Below, piece by piece: positions 15,361 to 16,918 of a stretch of DNA of 16,918 bases. Source of the DNA: Achromobacter sp. Its GTDB lineage: Bacteria > Pseudomonadota > Gammaproteobacteria > Burkholderiales > Burkholderiaceae_B. The stretch lies in NCBI GenBank assembly GCA_003454835.1, contig DMTA01000548.1, positions 1,465 through 18,382 on the forward strand. The letters run 5' to 3'. Made by a program: the position numbers and the translations under genes. Position 1 is the stretch's first letter, and every line of letters begins with the position of its first letter. A model generated the notes under the pieces. That model saw only the letters and a program-made list of their open reading frames with translations. It made no database searches and was not told where the DNA came from.

Positions 15361-16214
15361 AACAAGACTCCAGACAAAAGTAACGCGAACGGCGCGACAG
15401 GAAGAATCGCATCGATACGGTCATAGACGCCGCCATGACCGGGCAGGAGCGTGCTGGAGTCCTTGCGGCCCGCGCGGCGCTTAAGCAGCGACTCGAACAG
15501 GTCTCCCACAATGGACAGCACGCCCAGGACAGCGGCGATCGGCAACGCAAGCCAGAAGGTCCAGCGTTCGACCAGAGCGTGGCCAAAGGTGCCGTCCCAC
15601 AGACTGGACAGCCCGATCCACACCACTGCGCCCAGAATGCCAGCGATGGCGCCTTCGATGGTCTTGCCAGGACTCACGCGCGGAGCCAGTTTACGCTTGC
15701 CGAAGGCCCTGCCGGCAAAATATGCCGCAATATCAGCTACCCAGACGAGGGCCAGCAGCGACACGACGAACACCGCGCCGCGCGCCAAGTACATCTGAGC
15801 AAGGACCGCCCAGGCGGCAAACGCGGCCGGTACGGAGAAGACCGACCAGGCCAGGCTGGCCGGCGGCGCATCGGAACGCCCTCGCACGACGGCGGCCACG
15901 CCGCCAAACAGCCAGACGGCCGATACGGCAGGAATCAGGTAGCGCAGCACCCAGCCCGGATCCCCGGCGCCGCTGCGGTCGCCCGCCAGCCAGGCGGAGG
16001 TCAGCACCAGCATGCCGGCAAACAGCAGCACGGCGACGCCGATGGCAATAACGGGGGATGGCGGTTGCGGCAGCGTCAGCCGCAGCCATTCCCAATTGGC
16101 GCAGGCGGCCGCGAGGGCCAGCAATGCGACGAACCACCAAGGATTGGCGCTCGCCATGGCGGCGGCCAGAATGGCCAACAAAACGACGGCGGTAACGATA
16201 CGCTGGCCCAGCAT
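15357..16214 (-). CDS. cdsA: Phosphatidate cytidylyltransferase (CDP-diglyceride synthase)
   Basis: Makes CDP-diacylglycerol from CTP and phosphatidic acid, the precursor of all major phospholipids; integral inner-membrane enzyme. The 285-residue protein is almost wholly hydrophobic, with about eight membrane segments. The family signature is complete at about 235-269: [19 protein letters not shown] followed by [16 protein letters not shown] second conserved stretch is [18 protein letters not shown] (179-196). The ATG at 16214 is preceded by AAGAGGAGA (16222-16230) at 7-8 bases, a strong ribosome binding site. It starts 51 bases after uppS and its stop overlaps the dxr TTG start. Confidence 0.97.
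   Translation of the reverse strand: MLGQRIVTAVVLLAILAAAMASANPWWFVALLALAAACANWEWLRLTLPQPPSPVIAIGVAVLLFAGMLVLTSAWLAGDRSGAGDPGWVLRYLIPAVSAVWLFGGVAAVVRGRSDAPPASLAWSVFSVPAAFAAWAVLAQMYLARGAVFVVSLLALVWVADIAAYFAGRAFGKRKLAPRVSPGKTIEGAIAGILGAVVWIGLSSLWDGTFGHALVERWTFWLALPIAAVLGVLSIVGDLFESLLKRRAGRKDSSTLLPGHGGVYDRIDAILPVAPFALLLSGVLF
15358..15371 (-). promoter_or_regulatory. Ribosome binding site and TTG start of dxr
   Basis: On the minus strand GGAG (15371-15368) precedes the TTG (15360-15358) by 7 bases, inside the last codons of cdsA. This supports the non-ATG start and shows that dxr initiation is embedded in the end of cdsA, a layout typical of coupled genes. Confidence 0.7.
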
Positions 16215-16221
16215 GTGACGG

Positions 16222-16230
16222 TCTCCTCTT
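16222..16230 (-). promoter_or_regulatory. Ribosome binding site of cdsA
   Basis: On the minus strand this reads AAGAGGAGA, 7 bases before the ATG at 16214. It is among the best Shine-Dalgarno sequences in the window and fixes the start of cdsA. Confidence 0.7.
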
Positions 16231-16265
16231 GTGCTGCCTGGAAAGACGCGCGCGTCGCGATCAGC

Positions 16266-16918
16266 CTACTTGGCGGCGGCTTCGCTGACTTGGGCGCTGG
16301 TGCGGCCGAAGCGGCGCTCGCGCGTGCGGTACCAATCAAAGGCGGCCGTGAGTTCATTGGCGCCGAAATCCGGCCAGTAGCGATCCGTGAAGTAGAACTC
16401 CGCGTACGCCATCTGCCAGATCAGAAAATTGGAAATGCGCTGTTCGCCGCCCGTGCGGATGAACAGGTCGGGCTCGGGCGCCCATGCCATGGAAAGATGC
16501 CTGGAAAGGCGCTCTTCGTCCACCCGGTCGGGATTCGCCGCAAGGTCGGGCTCTGCCGCCAGCATGGCGCGGGTGGCCTGCAGGATGTCCCAGCGGCCGC
16601 CGTAATTGGCGGCGACAGTCAGGTGCAGCCGGTCGTTATGGGCGGTGCGTTCCTGGGCAGCGGCGATGAGCTCGCGCAGGCGCGGCTCGAAGGCGCTCAG
16701 GTCGCCGATCACGTGCAGACGCACGCCCTGCTCTTGCAGCTTGCCGACCTCACGCTCAAGCGCCTGCACGAACAGGCGCATCAGGAGCGAGACTTCTTCG
16801 GCCGGACGGCGCCAGTTCTCGGAACTGAACGCGAACAGCGTCAGGTAGCGCACGCCGGCGCGTCCGCAGGCCTCGACCACGCGCCGGACCGCCTGCACGC
16901 CCTTGGCATGCCCGGCGG
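16266..16918 (-). CDS. uppS: Undecaprenyl diphosphate synthase, C-terminal part (5' end outside window)
   Basis: A cis-prenyltransferase that extends farnesyl diphosphate to undecaprenyl diphosphate, the lipid carrier for peptidoglycan and O-antigen. The last 216 residues are present; the N-terminal region with the catalytic DGNGRWA-type motif lies beyond 16918. The visible part begins [12 protein letters not shown] and contains the conserved [14 protein letters not shown], the ANYGGRWDI segment, and [20 protein letters not shown] followed by [15 protein letters not shown]. The frame stays open past a GTG at 16898, which lies inside the conserved region and is not the real start. It ends 51 bases before cdsA and is the most upstream visible gene of the cluster. 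Confidence 0.96.
   Translation of the reverse strand, partial: AGHAKGVQAVRRVVEACGRAGVRYLTLFAFSSENWRRPAEEVSLLMRLFVQALEREVGKLQEQGVRLHVIGDLSAFEPRLRELIAAAQERTAHNDRLHLTVAANYGGRWDILQATRAMLAAEPDLAANPDRVDEERLSRHLSMAWAPEPDLFIRTGGEQRISNFLIWQMAYAEFYFTDRYWPDFGANELTAAFDWYRTRERRFGRTSAQVSEAAAK

Noticed and set aside
1..16918. CRISPR arrays, tRNA or rRNA genes, insertion sequences, prophage or integration sites
   Set aside because: Reading both strands showed no regularly spaced repeats, no cloverleaf-like intergenic sequence, no transposase or integrase and no flanking direct repeats; coding density leaves little room for them.

Overview
The window is a GC-rich chromosomal segment whose gene content, gene order and protein sequences point to a betaproteobacterium of the order Burkholderiales, most likely the Alcaligenaceae (Bordetella or Achromobacter type). 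That placement rests on recognising the proteins and the order uppS-cdsA-dxr-rseP-bamA-skp-lpxD-fabZ-lpxA-lpxB-rnhB; no database search was possible. Nearly all of it is conserved housekeeping sequence. I found no phage, insertion sequence, CRISPR array, tRNA or rRNA.

Layout, left to right. (1) Positions 1-547, minus strand: the first 182 codons of a vgrG gene (type VI secretion spike), cut by the window edge. It is the only accessory-type gene here. (2) Positions 763-4225: ppsA (PEP synthase, minus) with a strong intrinsic terminator, divergent from ppsR (plus), which encodes the kinase/pyrophosphorylase that controls PEP synthase. The 215-bp region between them carries two dyad symmetries and must hold both promoters. 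(3) Positions 4226-4324: a short convergent gap with two hairpins. (4) Positions 4325-16918: thirteen genes, all on the minus strand and mostly overlapping or a few bases apart. In transcription order these are uppS (5' end outside the window), cdsA, dxr, rseP, bamA, skp/ompH, lpxD, fabZ, lpxA, lpxB, rnhB, a TrmH/SpoU-family RNA methyltransferase and a small lipoprotein.

How the genes work together. The long cluster is an envelope-building unit. Dxr supplies isoprenoid precursors and UppS turns them into the undecaprenyl carrier. CdsA makes CDP-diacylglycerol for phospholipids. RseP is the site-2 protease of the envelope stress response. BamA and Skp insert and chaperone outer-membrane proteins. 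LpxA, LpxD and LpxB perform acylation and disaccharide steps of lipid A synthesis, and FabZ uses the same 3-hydroxyacyl-ACP pool. RnhB and the methyltransferase are nucleic-acid housekeeping genes carried at the 3' end. Several junctions are TGA/ATG-type 4-base overlaps (cdsA-dxr, lpxA-lpxB, rnhB-methyltransferase, methyltransferase-lipoprotein), lpxB-rnhB overlap by 14 bases, and fabZ-lpxA abut exactly, all suggesting translational coupling. The ppsA/ppsR pair is a self-contained regulatory module for gluconeogenesis.

I see no convincing undescribed system. The points most worth a second look are the vgrG gene running off the left edge, the uncharacterised lipoprotein coupled to the methyltransferase, the dyads between ppsA and ppsR, the TTG start of dxr and a GC-alternating palindrome between lpxD and fabZ.
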